The notes under the pieces were generated by a model, which did no database searches, was not told the DNA's origin, and worked only from the letters and a program-made list of their open reading frames with translations. Positions 63,765-64,000 of a stretch of 64,000 bases of DNA are shown piece by piece; within the stretch, counting starts at the first letter, position 1; each line of letters opens with the position of its first letter. The position numbers were made by a program, and so were the translations under genes. The stretch is from Streptomyces sp. MJM8645 (lineage in GTDB: Bacteria > Actinomycetota > Actinomycetes > Streptomycetales > Streptomycetaceae): positions 6,684,501 through 6,748,500 of the forward strand of contig NZ_LJJF01000001.1 in assembly GCF_001625365.1 (NCBI RefSeq), read 5' to 3'.

Positions 63765-64000
63765 TCAGCGCTCGTGGCCCTGCGGCTTCAGTGGCGTCAG
63801 CGGCCACTCCGGGGCGGGCAGGCGGGCGCGGGCGTAGCCATGGACTTCGCCGAAGCGGGTGCCGGACTGCCAGTCGGCGCGGGTCTGGGCGATCCCCTCG
63901 TTGGTGCGGCCGATGAAGTTCCACCACGTGGCGATCTGATGATCGTGACTCTGGTTCTGGGGTTGCGATGGCGAACCTGTGGTCGGTGTGGCCGGGTGGG
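63765..64000 (-). CDS. Pirin-like protein, C-terminal end (partial or disrupted)
   Basis: The minus strand ends with ATWWNFIGRTNEGIAQTRADW then RFGEVHGYARARLPAPEWP and a stop at 63765, the typical C-terminus of bacterial pirins (cupin fold). Upstream of WWNF the frame stays open to the edge, but the sequence (TGSPSQPQNQSHDHQ) is not pirin-like. The gene may therefore be interrupted near 63935, or it may continue outside the window in altered form. Confidence 0.6.
   Translation of the reverse strand, partial: HPATPTTGSPSQPQNQSHDHQIATWWNFIGRTNEGIAQTRADWQSGTRFGEVHGYARARLPAPEWPLTPLKPQGHER

Overview
The window is high-GC actinomycete chromosome, most like Streptomyces or Kitasatospora. Supporting signs are strong G/C bias at third codon positions, GTG starts, twin-arginine and lipobox secretion signals, ATGA/GTGA stop-start overlaps and a single TTA (bldA-type) leucine codon in a biosynthetic gene. 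No rRNA, tRNA, CRISPR array or phage gene was recognised. All assignments come from reading the sequence; no database search was run.

1-28 kb is ordinary accessory and housekeeping content. It holds an erythromycin-esterase-like protein cut by the left edge, a TetR/amidohydrolase/NCS1 nucleobase-permease set, an ECF sigma factor coupled to a YCII-type protein, secreted and lipoprotein enzymes, a PadR/HAAS pair, an S33 peptidase, a leaderless DsbA-like gene, FtsH, NadE, a DUF885 protein, an SDR, a DUF5997/LysR-sensor divergent pair, a DUF421 membrane protein, a cytochrome P450, an amidase and a FUSC protein.

28.7-34.3 kb and 38.4-48.1 kb look like two halves of one small-molecule gene cluster, separated by 4 kb of regulators and general enzymes (MerR plus oxidoreductase, PIG-L deacetylase, a DedA remnant, DUF1918, TetR). 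The halves encode three Fe(II)/2-oxoglutarate oxygenases (two PhyH type, one TauD/clavaminate-synthase type), a fold-type III PLP decarboxylase, a GNAT, an MFS exporter, two uncharacterised proteins (DUF6271-like and DUF6309-like), a one-module NRPS with order A-PCP-epimerase-reductase whose specificity residues read as aspartate, a class III aminotransferase, an SDR and a methyltransferase. I infer an aspartate-derived amino-aldehyde or diamine product. No known product was recognised.

49.0-53.0 kb is a compact three-gene terpene operon (class I terpene synthase, P450, FAD monooxygenase), translationally coupled and ended by a perfect hairpin.

53.6-64 kb is a defence or conflict island with scars. 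A GH1 beta-glucosidase is followed by an MMPL transporter remnant, then a complete ABC-three-component (ABC-3C) module: PD-(D/E)XK-like effector, middle component and DUF3732-type ABC ATPase. A second diverged copy of the last ~110 bp of the GH1 gene lies just beyond it, so the module is bracketed by a direct repeat. Broken IS5-transposase and RHS fragments follow. Next is a second predicted conflict system on the minus strand: a trypco2 protein translationally coupled to a trypsin-like protease/STAND-type NTPase/TPR protein. The right edge holds the 3' end of a pirin-like gene.
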